64,000 nucleotides of DNA from Jiella endophytica (GCF_004519335.1 NZ_SOZD01000006.1:298698-362697); one strand, 5' to 3'. Positions 18,925-31,118 are shown, counted from the stretch's first letter. The notes: generated from the letters alone by a model not told the origin. Numbers and translations are program-made.

Positions 18925-20436
18925 ATGCCCCAAGCCACTCTGATGCGCCGCCCGATCGCCCCCGCGGTCCGTCTTCTTGCCGCGAGTCTCGGCCTCGTTG
19001 CGGCGGCCCTTCCCGTCCTTCCTGCCTCGGCCGCCGAGGTCACCATCCGGCAGGATCTTTTCGACCGGGCGGTGAAGATGAAGCGGCTCTTCCCGCCCCG
19101 CACGCTCGACGGCACCGAGGGTATCAAGGTCGAGGATCCGGAGAGCTTCACCTCGCTCGCCGCCTTCCCGTCCGGCCTTGCCGACGGCGGCAACCCGGCG
19201 GTCCTCCGGATCGAGGGCGAGATCGTCAAGGGCGATGCCGAGCGGGTGAAGCAGGCGCTGGAGGAGGGCACCAACCGCCCGCTGGTGATTTCCTTCGACA
19301 GCCCGGGCGGCGTCTTCGCCGAAGCCTTCCGCATCGCCGAGGTGCTGCGCTACGACATCGAAAGCCAGGATCCGCGGATCGCCGGGCTGATGGTCTTTGC
19401 TGGGGACGAGTGCCTGTCTGCCTGCGCCATCGCATTTGCCGCCTCGGTCGATACGGCGCATCCCGACACCGACACGCGCTTCGTCGAGAATGGCGGCAAG
19501 CTCGGCTTCCACATGCCCTATATTCCCGAGGGAACCGACACCACCGGCACCGGGGCGCGGCAGATGCTGGGGCTCGGCTACGACGTTGCCGGGGAGATGG
19601 TCAGCCTCCTGCAGCAGAGTGCCAATCCGCCGGAACTCCTGCTGCGGATGCTGAAACACCGGACGGCCTCGTCCTTCTACGTCCTTTCCGGCGACCTCGA
19701 GACCTGGCGGATGAGCTTTTCGCCGGTCGCCGCCCCCGAGGCTGTCAGCGAGATCGGCCTTGCCGGGCTCGATACGATCGCCGTCGGCCATCTCTGCAAT
19801 CTCGTCCTGAAGGCCGGTCCCGTCCAGATGTCGGCGGCGCAGGACGAGTTCTGCGACTTCCAGCTCGGCGCCACCTATTCACCCGACGAAAGCGGCGGCA
19901 AGCTCCTCTCGGACCTTCTGAAGGGCGGCACCCGATCGCTCAATGCCACCTGCGGCTGGTTCACCTGCCAGGTGCGGACCGACGAGGAGGGCCGCGTCGG
20001 CGTGTCCGTCTGGCGCGGCAGCGAGGGCTGCAAGGAGATGGAGGATCCGTTCCCGAGCGATATGTGCCCGATGCCGGCGGCGGGCGTCGACACCGTCAGC
20101 AACTTCCTCCTCGCCGAGGCCTATTCCTGCCGGGACGGCGCCGTGCTGCCCGACACCTTCACCGCCGACAGCCCGGCCAGGATCAAGCGCGACGTCTATC
20201 TGCGCGATGCGCCCGGCCGGAGCGGCCAGGTGGTCACGACGCTTCTTTCGGGCAACGAGGTCGAGGTGACCGCCTGCCGGACGACCAGCGACGACCAGGG
20301 CGTCTGGTATCAGGTCGGCCGAGCGGGCCAGCAGGGCTGGGTGTCGGCGCGCTTCGTCGGGGGCCATGCGGAGCGATTCGGCACGCGCGCCGGGCGCTTC
20401 GCCATCACGCCTGCCAATCAAGGCGTCGCCGAATAG
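18925..20436 (+). CDS. Periplasmic ClpP/SppA-fold protein with C-terminal SH3 domain
   Basis: 503 residues. A signal peptide (about 8-40) ends at ASAAE. Residues of about 90-220 resemble the ClpP/SppA crotonase-like serine protease fold (COG3904 type): ISFDSPGGVFAEAFRIAEVL, then GDECLSACAIAF with the likely nucleophile Ser, and GGKLGFHMPY with a likely catalytic His. A cysteine-containing middle domain follows, and residues of about 430-490 form a bacterial SH3 (SH3_3) domain (VYLRDAPG...WYQVG...GWVSARFVGG, separate segments), often a cell-wall binding module. GTG 18865 and ATG 18943 are alternative starts. Substrate is unknown. Confidence 0.75.
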   Translation: MPQATLMRRPIAPAVRLLAASLGLVAAALPVLPASAAEVTIRQDLFDRAVKMKRLFPPRTLDGTEGIKVEDPESFTSLAAFPSGLADGGNPAVLRIEGEIVKGDAERVKQALEEGTNRPLVISFDSPGGVFAEAFRIAEVLRYDIESQDPRIAGLMVFAGDECLSACAIAFAASVDTAHPDTDTRFVENGGKLGFHMPYIPEGTDTTGTGARQMLGLGYDVAGEMVSLLQQSANPPELLLRMLKHRTASSFYVLSGDLETWRMSFSPVAAPEAVSEIGLAGLDTIAVGHLCNLVLKAGPVQMSAAQDEFCDFQLGATYSPDESGGKLLSDLLKGGTRSLNATCGWFTCQVRTDEEGRVGVSVWRGSEGCKEMEDPFPSDMCPMPAAGVDTVSNFLLAEAYSCRDGAVLPDTFTADSPARIKRDVYLRDAPGRSGQVVTTLLSGNEVEVTACRTTSDDQGVWYQVGRAGQQGWVSARFVGGHAERFGTRAGRFAITPANQGVAE

Positions 20437-20675
20437 TCGGCCGGTTCAGGGGTCTCGGGCGGGTCAGGAGTGAGGCAGGCGCAGCAGGGCCGGTATCCAC
20501 GCGGCTCGCCCCACCCGCCGTCGCAGCGTGCGATCCGGCGGTTGGAATGCCGCCGCGCCGCATCGATCTGCGGCGAAGATGAAAAGCCTCGAAAATACGA
20601 AATCCCGGAGCCGTTGCCGGTCCGGGATCGAAATCTCGCAAGGTCCACCTTGCGCCGCAGCGCCCGGGCGAAGGA

Positions 20676-21128
20676 TCAGTGGGGATCACTCACGAGGCCG
20701 GAAGCGGCCTTGCGCCGCACCCGCACCACCACGTCGACATTGACGATCTCCATGCCCTCGGGCGGCTGCGGAAGCTCGTCGAGCTTCAGGGCACCGAGCG
20801 GAATGTCGACCATCTCGTTCTCGTCTTCGATGAAGAAGTGATGATGGTCGGAGGTGTTGGTGTCGAAATAGGTGCGCTGGCCTTCAGCCGAGAGCGGGCG
20901 GACGAGGCCGGCATCGGTGAACTGGTGAAGGGTGTTGTAGACCGTCGCGAGCGAAACCGTCTCGCCGGCTCTCTGCGCTTCTTCATAAAGCTCTTCGGCC
21001 GAGAGGTGCCGGTCGCCCGAGCCGAACATGATGTTGCACAGAGCGACCCGCTGCCGGGTCGGCCTCAGCCCGACCGAGCGAAGCCGCTCGAACACGCAAA
21101 AGCTCTGGTTCCGCGTCTGCTTTTCCAT
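20676..21128 (-). CDS. irr: Iron response regulator Irr (Fur family)
   Basis: A 150-residue Fur-family repressor that in Rhizobiales senses haem and controls iron and haem genes. The winged helix reads LRPTRQRVALCNIMF and VSLATVYNTLHQF. The diagnostic HHH haem motif SDHHHFFIEDE is at 95-97, which separates Irr from Fur. Upstream sequence (reading right to left) holds TTGATG and TATGCT-like boxes and a small perfect 6-bp hairpin (21164-21182), but no clear Irr or RirA operator. Its neighbourhood next to the fabA-fabB-fabI cluster is conserved in rhizobia and relatives. Confidence 0.93.
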   Translation of the reverse strand: MEKQTRNQSFCVFERLRSVGLRPTRQRVALCNIMFGSGDRHLSAEELYEEAQRAGETVSLATVYNTLHQFTDAGLVRPLSAEGQRTYFDTNTSDHHHFFIEDENEMVDIPLGALKLDELPQPPEGMEIVNVDVVVRVRRKAASGLVSDPH

Positions 21129-21291
21129 TGCTGACTACGCCACTGCCTGTCTGGTCATACACCCCGCACACCGAAAGTGCGGTCCATTCACGCCTAGCGC
21201 CATAGCATAGTGGAGCCGGCAAAGCATCAAAAATTAGCGATATCCCTGACTCTTTTGATCAGCTTTTCGTCCCGCACGCAACCGGCCCCTC

Positions 21292-21765
21292 TCAGCCGGG
21301 GCAGTCCGCCGACCGGCGAAGCGCGTCGAGCGCCTTCGACGAGCCTGCGAGCGGCAGGTCGTAGCGGCCGGCCGGCGTCGCCACCTCGGCCTTGCGGCCC
21401 CGGCCCAGCGCCTCGATGAGATCGGCGGCCTCCTGCCCGCCGAGCGTGGCGGAAAGCGTCGAGCCCACCCCCTGCCCCCCATCTGCCTTTGCCCGCAGCC
21501 GGCGCGCCGTGCCGTCCACCGTCACCACCACGGAATAGCTCGTGCCGGCTTCGAGGCGGGCCGGAAAGCCGAAGAAATCGAAGGAGACGCCGCCCTCGCC
21601 GCAACCGACGACGAGGCCGTTGAACGCCCCGTCGGCCCAGAGCCCGGCCTGACCGTTCGCGAAGCGCCAGCCGGCGGCAAGGCCCGGCCGCACAGGCATG
21701 AGGGCCGCGAGAGCAAGGGTGGCGATTACAAGGATCAGGCGGTTGCGCGGCATCTTTCGTCGCAT
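21292..21765 (-). CDS. Secreted protein of unknown function
   Basis: 157 residues. The signal peptide of about 30 residues (RLILVIATLALAALMP, ending near GLAA) precedes a small beta-rich domain with two cysteines (LVVGCGEGG and the final SADCPG). The start at 21765 is chosen because the signal peptide begins there, and ATG 21753 is an alternative. It lies between irr and fabA, on the irr strand, 163 bases upstream of irr. No family recognised. Confidence 0.6.
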   Translation of the reverse strand: MRRKMPRNRLILVIATLALAALMPVRPGLAAGWRFANGQAGLWADGAFNGLVVGCGEGGVSFDFFGFPARLEAGTSYSVVVTVDGTARRLRAKADGGQGVGSTLSATLGGQEAADLIEALGRGRKAEVATPAGRYDLPLAGSSKALDALRRSADCPG

Positions 21766-22044
21766 GGATGAGAACCTGGAATGTCGTTTGCGGCCGGCCC
21801 GCCATGGAGAAAGCGCCGCCATGGGCCGGCCGGTGGTCTTTAAACCCTGCCGCCGCATCTACATTTGCGAGCGCATCATGGCCAGACGGCGCCGACGACG
21901 CCGGGATGGCGCCGGCTGCGGCGGTTTAACCGGCAAGATCGCAGCGACTTCCGGTTTTCAGCCATGCAGTGGCCATGCTAAGGCCGCAGGCAAAGCCGAC
22001 CAACAGGTGGCAGCTAAAATGGACAGGGCGGATATTACAGACCG

Positions 22045-22572
22045 ATGACAGCGCGCAAATCCTCTTTCGACTACGACGATCTTCTCGCCCACGGTCGCGG
22101 CGAGCTGTTCGGTGCGGACAATGCCAAGCTGCCGCTGCCGCCGATGCTGATGTTCGATCGCATCACCAATGTCGACGAGACCGGCGGCGAGAACGGCAAG
22201 GGGATGATCACCGCCGAGCTCGACGTCAATCCCGACCTCTGGTTCTTCCAGTGCCACTTCAAGGGCGATCCGGTGATGCCCGGCTGCCTCGGCCTCGACG
22301 CGCTCTGGCAGCTGACCGGCTTCTTCCTGACCTGGCTTGGCGAGCTCGGCCGCGGCCGGGCGCTCGGCGTCGGCGAGGTGAAATTCACCGGCCAGGTGAC
22401 GCCGAAGGTCAAGCTCGTCGAATACGGCGTCGAGTTCCGCCGGGTGATGCGCTCCAAGCTGAAGCTCGGCATCGCCAATGGCTGGGTGAAGGCCGACGGC
22501 GAGGTGATCTACCGGGCGAGCGACCTGCGCGTCGGGCTGTTCACCGACGAGGTTGCACTCGCCGGTGCCTGA
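22045..22572 (+). CDS. fabA: 3-hydroxydecanoyl-ACP dehydratase/isomerase FabA
   Basis: A 175-residue hot-dog fold enzyme that dehydrates 3-hydroxydecanoyl-ACP and isomerises trans-2 to cis-3-decenoyl-ACP, starting unsaturated fatty acid synthesis. Catalytic His71 is in [13 protein letters not shown] and Asp85 in CLGLDALWQ. It is the first gene of the fabA-fabB-fabI cluster, with 131 bases to fabB. Length is typical. The 279-base region upstream is divergent and must hold its promoter, but no motif is clear. Confidence 0.96.
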   Translation: MTARKSSFDYDDLLAHGRGELFGADNAKLPLPPMLMFDRITNVDETGGENGKGMITAELDVNPDLWFFQCHFKGDPVMPGCLGLDALWQLTGFFLTWLGELGRGRALGVGEVKFTGQVTPKVKLVEYGVEFRRVMRSKLKLGIANGWVKADGEVIYRASDLRVGLFTDEVALAGA

Positions 22573-22703
22573 CGGGCGGGCGCGACGACGCCTGCCCGAA
22601 GCGCCGCCGCGCGCTATTGTCATCAGCCAAATCGATCGATACCCCGACGGACTGATCCCAAGCGTTCCGGATCATGTTCCAGAAGACAGGAGAGGACGCA
22701 CGG

Positions 22704-23933
22704 ATGAGACGGGTCGTCGTCACAGGCATGGGGATCGTTTCGCCCATCGGCAACGATGTCGAAGAGGTCGCCCGTTCGCTGAAGGAAGCGCGGTCGGGCA
22801 TTTCCTTCGCGCCCGAATATGCGGAACTCGGCTTCCGCAGCCATGTCCATGGCAAGCCGAGCCTCGATCCGACGACCGTCCTCGACCGGCGGGCGATGCG
22901 GTTCCACGGCGGCGGCACGGCGTGGAACCACGTCGCCATGGATCAGGCGATCGCCGATGCCGGCCTCGCCGATTCGGAGGTCTCCAACGAGCGCACCGGC
23001 ATCGTCATGGGCTCGGGCGGCTCGTCGACCATCTCGATCGTCCAGGCGGCCGACATCACCCGCGAAAAGGGCCCGAAGCGCATCGGGCCGACGATGGTGC
23101 CGAAGGCGATGGCCTCGACCGCCTCGGCGACGCTCGCCACCTGGTTCAAGATCAAGGGGATCAACTACTCGATCTCCTCGGCCTGCTCGACCTCCAGCCA
23201 CTGCATCGGCAATGCCGCCGAGCAGATCATGCTCGGCAAGCAGGACGTCGTCTTCGCCGGCGGCTGCGAGGACCTCAACTGGTCGCTGTCGAACCTCTTC
23301 GACGCCATGGGCGCACTCTCCTCGGACTATAACGAGACCCCCGAGGTCGCCTCCCGGGCCTATGACAAGAACCGCGACGGCTTCGTCATCGCCGGCGGCG
23401 CCGGCGTCCTGGTTCTCGAAGAGTACGAACGCGCCAAGGCGCGCGGCGCCAGGATCTATGGCGAGATCGTCGGCTATGCCGCGACGTCGGACGGCGTCGA
23501 TATGGTCGCCCCCTCGGGCGAAGGCGCGGTGCGCTGCATGCGGCAGGCGCTGGCGGGCTTCGACGGCCGGCTCAACGGCCAGGTCGACTACATCAATCCC
23601 CACGCCACCTCGACCACGGTGGGCGACCGGGTGGAGATCCAGGCCATCCGCGACGTCTTCGGCGACCAGATCCCGCCGATCTCCGGCACCAAGTCGCTGA
23701 CCGGCCACAGCCAGGGTGCCACCGGCGTCCACGAGGCGATCTACTCGCTGATCATGATGCGCGACCGCTTCATCGCCAAGAGCGCCCATATCGACGAGCT
23801 CGATCCGGAATTTGCGGGCATGCCGATCGTGACGGAGCGTCAGGACGACGCCCAGATCGACCGGATCCTGTCTAATTCGTTCGGCTTCGGCGGCACCAAT
23901 GCCTGCCTGGTCTTCCAGCGCGTCACAGAGTGA
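22704..23933 (+). CDS. fabB: 3-oxoacyl-ACP synthase I FabB
   Basis: A 409-residue condensing enzyme that elongates acyl-ACP, including the cis-3-decenoyl intermediate made by FabA. The catalytic triad is visible: Cys161 in SSACSTSSH, His in [11 protein letters not shown] and His in [10 protein letters not shown]. The ATG at 22704 has AGGAGAGG about 8 bases upstream. The fabI start follows 20 bases after the stop. Pairing with FabA shows the anaerobic-type route to unsaturated fatty acids. Confidence 0.96.
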   Translation: MRRVVVTGMGIVSPIGNDVEEVARSLKEARSGISFAPEYAELGFRSHVHGKPSLDPTTVLDRRAMRFHGGGTAWNHVAMDQAIADAGLADSEVSNERTGIVMGSGGSSTISIVQAADITREKGPKRIGPTMVPKAMASTASATLATWFKIKGINYSISSACSTSSHCIGNAAEQIMLGKQDVVFAGGCEDLNWSLSNLFDAMGALSSDYNETPEVASRAYDKNRDGFVIAGGAGVLVLEEYERAKARGARIYGEIVGYAATSDGVDMVAPSGEGAVRCMRQALAGFDGRLNGQVDYINPHATSTTVGDRVEIQAIRDVFGDQIPPISGTKSLTGHSQGATGVHEAIYSLIMMRDRFIAKSAHIDELDPEFAGMPIVTERQDDAQIDRILSNSFGFGGTNACLVFQRVTE

Positions 23934-23953
23934 AAAGAAGAGAGAAGACCGCC

Positions 23954-24796
23954 ATGGGCGATCTCATGCAAGGCAAGCGCGGGCTCGTGATGGGTGTCGC
24001 CAACCACAATTCGATCGCCTGGGGCGCCGCCAAGGCCTTGGCGGCGCAGGGCGCCGAAGTGGCGCTGACCTATCAGGGCGACGCCTTCGGGCGGCGGGTG
24101 AAGCCGCTCGCCGCAGAGATCGGGTCGAAGCTCGTGATCCCCTGCGACGTCGAGGACACCGCCTCGCTCGACACAGTGTTCGAGACGCTGAAGGCCGAAT
24201 GGGGCTCGATCGACTTCGTGCTCCATGCCATCGCCTTTTCCGACAAGAGCGAGCTGAAGGGTCTCTACGCCGATACGACGCGGGAGAACTTCACCCGCAC
24301 CATGCTGATCTCCTGCTTCTCGTTCACGGAGGTCGCCAAGCGGGCCGCGGCAATCATGGAAAACGGCGGCTCGATGGTCACGATGACCTATGGCGGCGCC
24401 GTCCGGGTCATGCCGAACTACAACGTCATGGGTGTCGCCAAGGCCGCGCTGGAAGCCTCGGTGCGCTATCTCGCCGCCGATTTCGGCCCGCGCAACATCC
24501 GCGTCAATGCCGTTTCGGCAGGGCCGGTGCGCACGCTCGCCGGCGCCGGCGTCTCCGACGCGCGGCTGATGTTCAACTATCAGCGCCGCAACGCGCCGAT
24601 GCGCCGCAACACCACCATCGAGGAGGTCGGCGGCGCCGTCCTCTATCTGATGTCGGAGCTTGCCAACGGCGTCACCGGCGAGATCCACTACGTCGATTCC
24701 GGCTACAACGTCATGTCGATGCCGGCGCTGGACGAGCTGAAGGCGCAGGAACAGCGCAAGGCGATCGTCGAGGGTGAGGAGGACGGCGAGGGCTGA
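23954..24796 (+). CDS. fabI: Enoyl-ACP reductase FabI
   Basis: A 280-residue NADH-dependent short-chain dehydrogenase/reductase that completes each fatty acid elongation cycle. The divergent nucleotide-binding start LVMGVANHNSIAWGAAKAL is typical of FabI. Active-site Tyr146 and Tyr156 with Lys163 (YNVMGVAK) fit the Y-x6-K pattern. ATG 23954 has an AGAGAGAAG stretch upstream, and a GTG overlapping the fabB stop is a less likely start. FabI is the usual target of triclosan-type inhibitors, though no resistance feature can be read here. Confidence 0.95.
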   Translation: MGDLMQGKRGLVMGVANHNSIAWGAAKALAAQGAEVALTYQGDAFGRRVKPLAAEIGSKLVIPCDVEDTASLDTVFETLKAEWGSIDFVLHAIAFSDKSELKGLYADTTRENFTRTMLISCFSFTEVAKRAAAIMENGGSMVTMTYGGAVRVMPNYNVMGVAKAALEASVRYLAADFGPRNIRVNAVSAGPVRTLAGAGVSDARLMFNYQRRNAPMRRNTTIEEVGGAVLYLMSELANGVTGEIHYVDSGYNVMSMPALDELKAQEQRKAIVEGEEDGEG

Positions 24797-24837
24797 GCCG
24801 CGCCACGGCGCCTCCCACGCTTTGCAGTGACCACGAA

Positions 24838-25278
24838 ATGAAGAAGAACCCGCTCCCGCCGACGATCTCCGGGCAATGCTATTGCGGCGCCATCACGATC
24901 CACGCCTCCGGGCGACCGGAAGCCATCGCCTATTGCCACTGCGCCGACTGCCGGCGCGTGACCGGCGCTCCGGTTGCCGCCTTCGCGGAATTCGCCGCAT
25001 CGGCAGTGACGTTCACGCCGGATGATGGCCGCCATGTCAGCGTCAATGCGGGTGTGACGCGCTCGTTCTGCGCGAGCTGCGGATCACCCATTGCGGGGCG
25101 CTACGACTACCTGCCAGGCAAGGTCTACATCGGGGTGGGCATCCTCGATCAGGCTGACGAGCTCGCGCCTCGGCTGCACGCCCATGAAGCAGAGCGCCTG
25201 CCGTGGCTCCACATCGATGATGACCTCGAGCGGCTCGAAGATTCGGCCCGCTCCAGGCTCGCCCCTCCATCACGGTGA
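24838..25278 (+). CDS. GFA family zinc-binding protein
   Basis: A 146-residue protein of the glutathione-dependent formaldehyde-activating enzyme/CENP-V family. Zinc ligands are visible as CYCGAI, CHCADCRRVTG and CASCGSPI. Members have varied, mostly unproven roles, and the family name does not establish activity on formaldehyde. It lies 41 bases after fabI in the same direction and is followed by a strong hairpin terminator at 25350-25377. It could be transcribed with the fab genes. Confidence 0.85.
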   Translation: MKKNPLPPTISGQCYCGAITIHASGRPEAIAYCHCADCRRVTGAPVAAFAEFAASAVTFTPDDGRHVSVNAGVTRSFCASCGSPIAGRYDYLPGKVYIGVGILDQADELAPRLHAHEAERLPWLHIDDDLERLEDSARSRLAPPSR

Positions 25279-25349
25279 GCGACGGAGCTTTCATTTCCTC
25301 ACGGTGACGCAGGCTGCGGGCAGAAACGTCCAGACACGAACCCCAACGA

Positions 25350-25377
25350 AAAAGGGCGGCCCGAAAGCCGCCCTTTT
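25350..25377. terminator. Bidirectional rho-independent terminator
   Basis: Perfect 11-bp stem aaaagggcggc/gccgccctttt with a 6-base loop ccgaaa. T-runs occur on both strands. It lies between the converging GFA and Bax-inhibitor genes and can end transcription of both. Confidence 0.9.
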
Positions 25378-25400
25378 CGCATTCCGTTTTCGCTGGCAGA

Positions 25401-26171
<771 letters not shown>

Positions 26172-26380
26172 GGATCGAATTCCTTTTCTGCGTGTCCCGT
26201 CCGGTGTCCGCGCCATGGCTTGCGGCTCGGCGTGGAGGCGCCGCTGGCGGGACGCCCAGCAGTCCTGCCGACAATATGCGGATTGCCGCTTTTGCGCACA
26301 AGGGCGCAAGGGGCCGCAAGCGCTGATTCTCCGGCGATCGGGATTAATTCTGCGTTATCTTGCCGGCTTGCCGGGACCGC

Positions 26381-28974
26381 TCACAGATTGCGCAGCACCG
26401 GCGCCGCCTTCTGGCCGAGGATACGCCAGGTGCCGGCGAGGCCGAAGCCGACGGTGAGGACGAGCGAAACGATCAGCGTCGTCAACGCGACTGTCCAGTC
26501 GAACACCCAGGGCAGCGCCATGATCGTGTCGACCACGAACCAGGAGGCCGCAGCCCCTGCCGCCACGGCGAAGACGCCGGTGGCAAGGCCGAGCAGAAGA
26601 TATTCGGTCGCAAAGGCCTGAACCAGCGTGATGCGCGTCGCGCCGAGCGTCTTCAGCACCACGGCGTCATGCATGCGGCCGCGATTGCCGGCGGCGAGCG
26701 CCCCGGCAAGCACCAGCACCGAAGAGACCAGCGCCACGGCCGCGGCGACGCGGACCGCCAGCGCCAGCTGCGCGATCAGCGCGTTGACCGCGTCGAGCGC
26801 CTCCTTGACCCGGACGGTGGTGACCGCCGGGAAGGCGTTGGTGATGCCGTTGACCACCGCCTTTTCCGCCGCCTCGCCATCCTTTTTGATCGACAGGGTC
26901 GCCAGCCAGGAATGCGGCGCGCCGGCAAAGGTGTTGGGCGAAAACACCATGACGAAGTTGATGCCCAGATTTTCCCATTCGATCTCGCGGAAATTGGCGA
27001 TCTTCGCGGTGATGTTCCGCCCCAGGACGTTCACCGTCAGCGTCTCGCCGATCTTCAGGCCGAGCTCGTGGCCCTCCTCCGCGGCGAAGGAGACGAGCGG
27101 TTCGCCGGAATAATCCTTCGGCCACCACTCGCCCTCGGTGACGCGGGAATTTTCCGGCACGGCCGGCGCATAGGTGATGCCGCGGTCGCCGCGCAGCACC
27201 CAGCCGCCCTCCGCCGGGATCTTCATTGTCGCGACGTCCTCGCCGTTCAGCTTGGTGATCCGGCCGCGCAGCATCGGCACGGCGTCGAGGTCCGAGCCGG
27301 GGGCGAGCGCCGCAACCTTGGTCCGGAACGGATCGATCTCGCCGTTCTGGATGTCGAGGAAGAAGAAGTCCGGCGCCCGGTTGGCAAGCCCGGTGCCGAT
27401 CTCGCGGCGAAGGTCGAAGTCGATGATCGCCAGGGTGACGAGCAGCGTCAGGCCGAGACCGAGCGACAGGACAACGGAAGGGGTCAGCGCGCCGGGCCGG
27501 TGGATGTTGCCGATGGCAAGGCGCAGCGGCGTCGAGCGCACCTTCGGCGCGCGCCTCGCCAGCGCCGCGATGCCGAGCGCCACCAGCCTGAGGATGACGA
27601 AGGCCGCGGCGGTCCCGCCGAGGAAGATCAGCGCCACCGTCTTGTCGCTCGCCATGAAGACGGCGAGACCCGATATCATCAGAGCGAGCACGATCGCCGC
27701 GCCGAGATAGAACCAGCGCATGCGGGCGTCGCCCGTCCCGCCCGCCTCGCGGAACAGCGCCGTCGCCGGCACGTCGCGGGTGCGTCCGAGCGGGATCAGC
27801 GCGAAGGCGAGCGAGGTCAGCACGCCGAACAGCGCGGCGACGACCAGCGCGCCGGGATAGACCGAGGCGCTCGCCGCGATCGGAATGAGGCTTTCCAGGA
27901 AGCGCGCCGTCAGGAACGGCGCGACGATGCCGAGCAACAGGCCAAGCGCGATGCCGATCGCTGCCAGCGACATGATCTGGATCAGATAGACCGCGACGAC
28001 GAAGCGGCCGCTCGCACCGAGGCTCTTGAAGGTCGCGATCACCTGGCGCTTGGAATCGAGATAGGCGCCGACGGCATTGGCGACGCCGACACCGCCGACG
28101 ATCAGCGCGGTGAGCCCGACCAGCGTGAGAAACTGCGAGAACCGCTCGATATTGCGCTGGAGCGACGGCGAGGCATCCTTGGCGGTGCGGACCTGGAAGC
28201 CGAAGGCGCCGAAATGGTCGTTCGCGGGTCGGGCCGCATCGTCGGGATCGACGCCCGGCGGCAGCTTCACCTTGTAGGCATATTCGATCAGGCTGCCCGG
28301 CTGGACGAGGCCGGAGGCGGCCAGCGCCTCGGGACCGATCATCAGCCGCGGCGCGAAGGCAAGGCCCTCCGCGAGAAGGTCCGGCTCGCGGTCGATCACC
28401 CCGGTGAGCGTCAGCGTCACATTGCCGAGTTTCACCCTGTCGCCGGGTTTCAGCCCCAGCCGGTCATAGAGGCTCTCGGCCGCAAGCGCACCGAAGCCGT
28501 CGCCGGTCTTCTTCAGAAGGTCGCCGAGCGGCGCATCCGGCGTGGTCTCGATGCTGCCGTAGAGGGGATAGGCTCCGTCGACGACCTTCACCTCGGCGAG
28601 CGACTGGTCGCTGCCATCGGCGAGCCGCACCATGGAGCGAAGCGTCTGGGTCTCGGAAACTTCGCCGAGCCCCTGCATGTAGGACATCTCGTCGGCTGTC
28701 GCCGGGCGCTGGATCAGCGCGAAGCGCAGGTCGCCGCCGAGGATCGCCTTGCCTTCCTTGGCGATGCCCTCTGACATCATCGACGCTACCGAGTTCACCG
28801 CCGCGATGGCGCCGACGCCGAGGGTGATGCAGGCAAGGAAGATGTAGAAGCCGGAAAGCCCGCCGCGCATCTCGCGCATGGCGAAGCGCCAGGCGAGGCG
28901 GAAACGCGCCGCAAAGCCGAGCGCATCCTCCCGCTCGCCGCCCCTGGCGCCGGCCATCTGTTCGGTCGCGACCG

Positions 28975-28978
<4 letters not shown>
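26381..28978 (-). CDS. ABC transporter permease, FtsX/YbbP type
   Basis: An 865-residue permease with ten or so membrane helices and two FtsX-like domains: a first helix at about 42-65, three helices at about 280-400, further ones in the middle, and three near the C terminus. Large periplasmic MacB-PCD-like domains lie between. It has the YbbP/DevC architecture. Its start overlaps the stop of the ATPase gene by four bases (ATGA). The arrangement with a divergent GDSL esterase equals the E. coli tesA-ybbA-ybbP locus. The substrate, probably a lipid or lipoprotein-like compound, is unknown. Confidence 0.9.
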
Positions 28979-29742
<764 letters not shown>

Positions 29743-29840
29743 CGCTTCCTATGTCTTCAGCCGAGATCGAAATTCGCGGGGGCCGCTCGGCTGGCCCCGC
29801 TTGGCGGTTCGGCCGGATCGGCTGTCCATATGGGTGACCA

Positions 29841-30527
29841 ATGCAACGCTTCCAACCATTTGTCGGCCGACGGGCCGTCATCCTCACGGCCTTGTCATGG
29901 CTTTTCGTCGCAGCCGTAGGGCCTGTCGCGGCGCAGCCAGCAGCAGGCGACGGCAAACCGATCGAGATCGTCGCCTTCGGAGACAGCCTGACGCAGGGCT
30001 ACGGCGTCGAGCCGGGCAAGGCCTTTCCGGAGCAGCTCGAGGCCGCTCTCCGCAAGGACGGGCTGAACGTCGCGGTCGACAATGCCGGGGTTTCCGGCGA
30101 CACGACGACCGGCGGGCTGTCGCGCCTCGACTGGTCGGTGCCGCAGACGGCCGACCTTGTCATCGTCGAACTCGGCGCCAACGATGCCCTGCGCGGCATC
30201 TCGCCCGACATCACCCGCAACAATCTCGACGAGATCCTGAAGCGCCTGACCGATCGCGGCCAGACGGTGATCCTCGCCGGCATGCTCGCCCCGCCCAACA
30301 TGGGCGAGGACTACGCTTCGAAGTTCGACGCCATCTATCCGGATCTCGCCAAGAAATATCCGGTGACGCTCTATCCGTTCTTCCTCGAGGGCGTCGCCGC
30401 CGACCCGGAGCTCAACCAGGCCGACGGCATGCATCCGACCGCGAAAGGCGTCGCGAAGATCGTCGCGGCGATGAAGCCGGTCATCGAGACGGCGCTCGGC
30501 CTCAAAGCCGAGGCCGCGTCACGATAG
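29841..30527 (+). CDS. Arylesterase/SGNH-GDSL hydrolase (TesA type)
   Basis: A 228-residue periplasmic esterase. The signal peptide of about 32 residues ends at VAAQPA. The SGNH blocks are visible: FGDSLTQGYG (nucleophile Ser), GVSGDTT, ELGANDALRG and the C-terminal DGMHPTAKG with Asp and His. TesA-family enzymes hydrolyse thioesters and aryl esters. The divergent placement next to the YbbA/YbbP exporter matches E. coli and supports a TesA assignment. The last nine bases overlap the end of the converging GNAT gene. Confidence 0.9.
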   Translation: MQRFQPFVGRRAVILTALSWLFVAAVGPVAAQPAAGDGKPIEIVAFGDSLTQGYGVEPGKAFPEQLEAALRKDGLNVAVDNAGVSGDTTTGGLSRLDWSVPQTADLVIVELGANDALRGISPDITRNNLDEILKRLTDRGQTVILAGMLAPPNMGEDYASKFDAIYPDLAKKYPVTLYPFFLEGVAADPELNQADGMHPTAKGVAKIVAAMKPVIETALGLKAEAASR

Positions 30528-31118
30528 AGCCTGAGTCGACGCGCCGGCGGATGGCGACAGGAGTTCTGCCAAGCGCCGCCTGCGCCGGTCGATCAGCGCG
30601 ATGAGCTGGCCGGTGCTCTCCTCAGCCCATTCCCGCGTCAGGCTCCCCTGCCCCGGATGCTGGTCGAGGAGTTCCGCCGTTGCCTCGTTGCCGAAGAGCT
30701 TCACGGTGGCGCCAAACCGCCTGGCGATGGCGAGGATCCGCCGATTCTCGGTAAGGCAGGTCAGCCACAGCCGCCGGACGCCGCGGTTGCGGGCCGCATC
30801 GACGATCCGGCCGAACAGCCGCGTGCCGTGGCCGAAGCCCTGGAAGTCGGGCTCGATCGAGAAGGCGATTTCCGCCTGGTCGCCATCGCGGGTGGTGAAG
30901 CGCAGCTCCGCGACGCCGCGCACCTCGCCGTCGACGAAGAGGCCGAGCACCAGCCCGCCGACATCGAGGCTCGTCTCGGCATATCGGGCGACGAAGGTGT
31001 CGTTCACGACATTGCCGAATCGCAGCCGGCGCGAAAGCGTGTCGAGCCGCAGGAGGTGCCGTTCGAGAAGGCGGTGCTCGCCGGGATGGAGCCGCCGGGT
31101 GAAGACGATCGGTCTCAT
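30519..31118 (-). CDS. GNAT family N-acetyltransferase
   Basis: 199 residues from the ATG at 31118. The GNAT core is clear: GVAELRFTTRD, then IAFSIEPDFQGFGHGTRLFGRIV with the acetyl-CoA loop Q-G-F-G-H-G, and RRLWLTCLTENRRILAIARRFGA. An ATG at 31220 would add 34 low-complexity residues, and neither start has a strong ribosome site. The acceptor is unknown. It converges on the esterase with a nine-base overlap. Confidence 0.85.
   Translation of the reverse strand: MRPIVFTRRLHPGEHRLLERHLLRLDTLSRRLRFGNVVNDTFVARYAETSLDVGGLVLGLFVDGEVRGVAELRFTTRDGDQAEIAFSIEPDFQGFGHGTRLFGRIVDAARNRGVRRLWLTCLTENRRILAIARRFGATVKLFGNEATAELLDQHPGQGSLTREWAEESTGQLIALIDRRRRRLAELLSPSAGASTQALS

Noticed and set aside
26360..28774. 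Long open frame on the plus strand opposite the FtsX-like permease
   Set aside because: It is an antisense frame of a clear membrane-protein gene in GC-rich DNA. It reads as Arg/Gly/Asp-rich noise with no domain.
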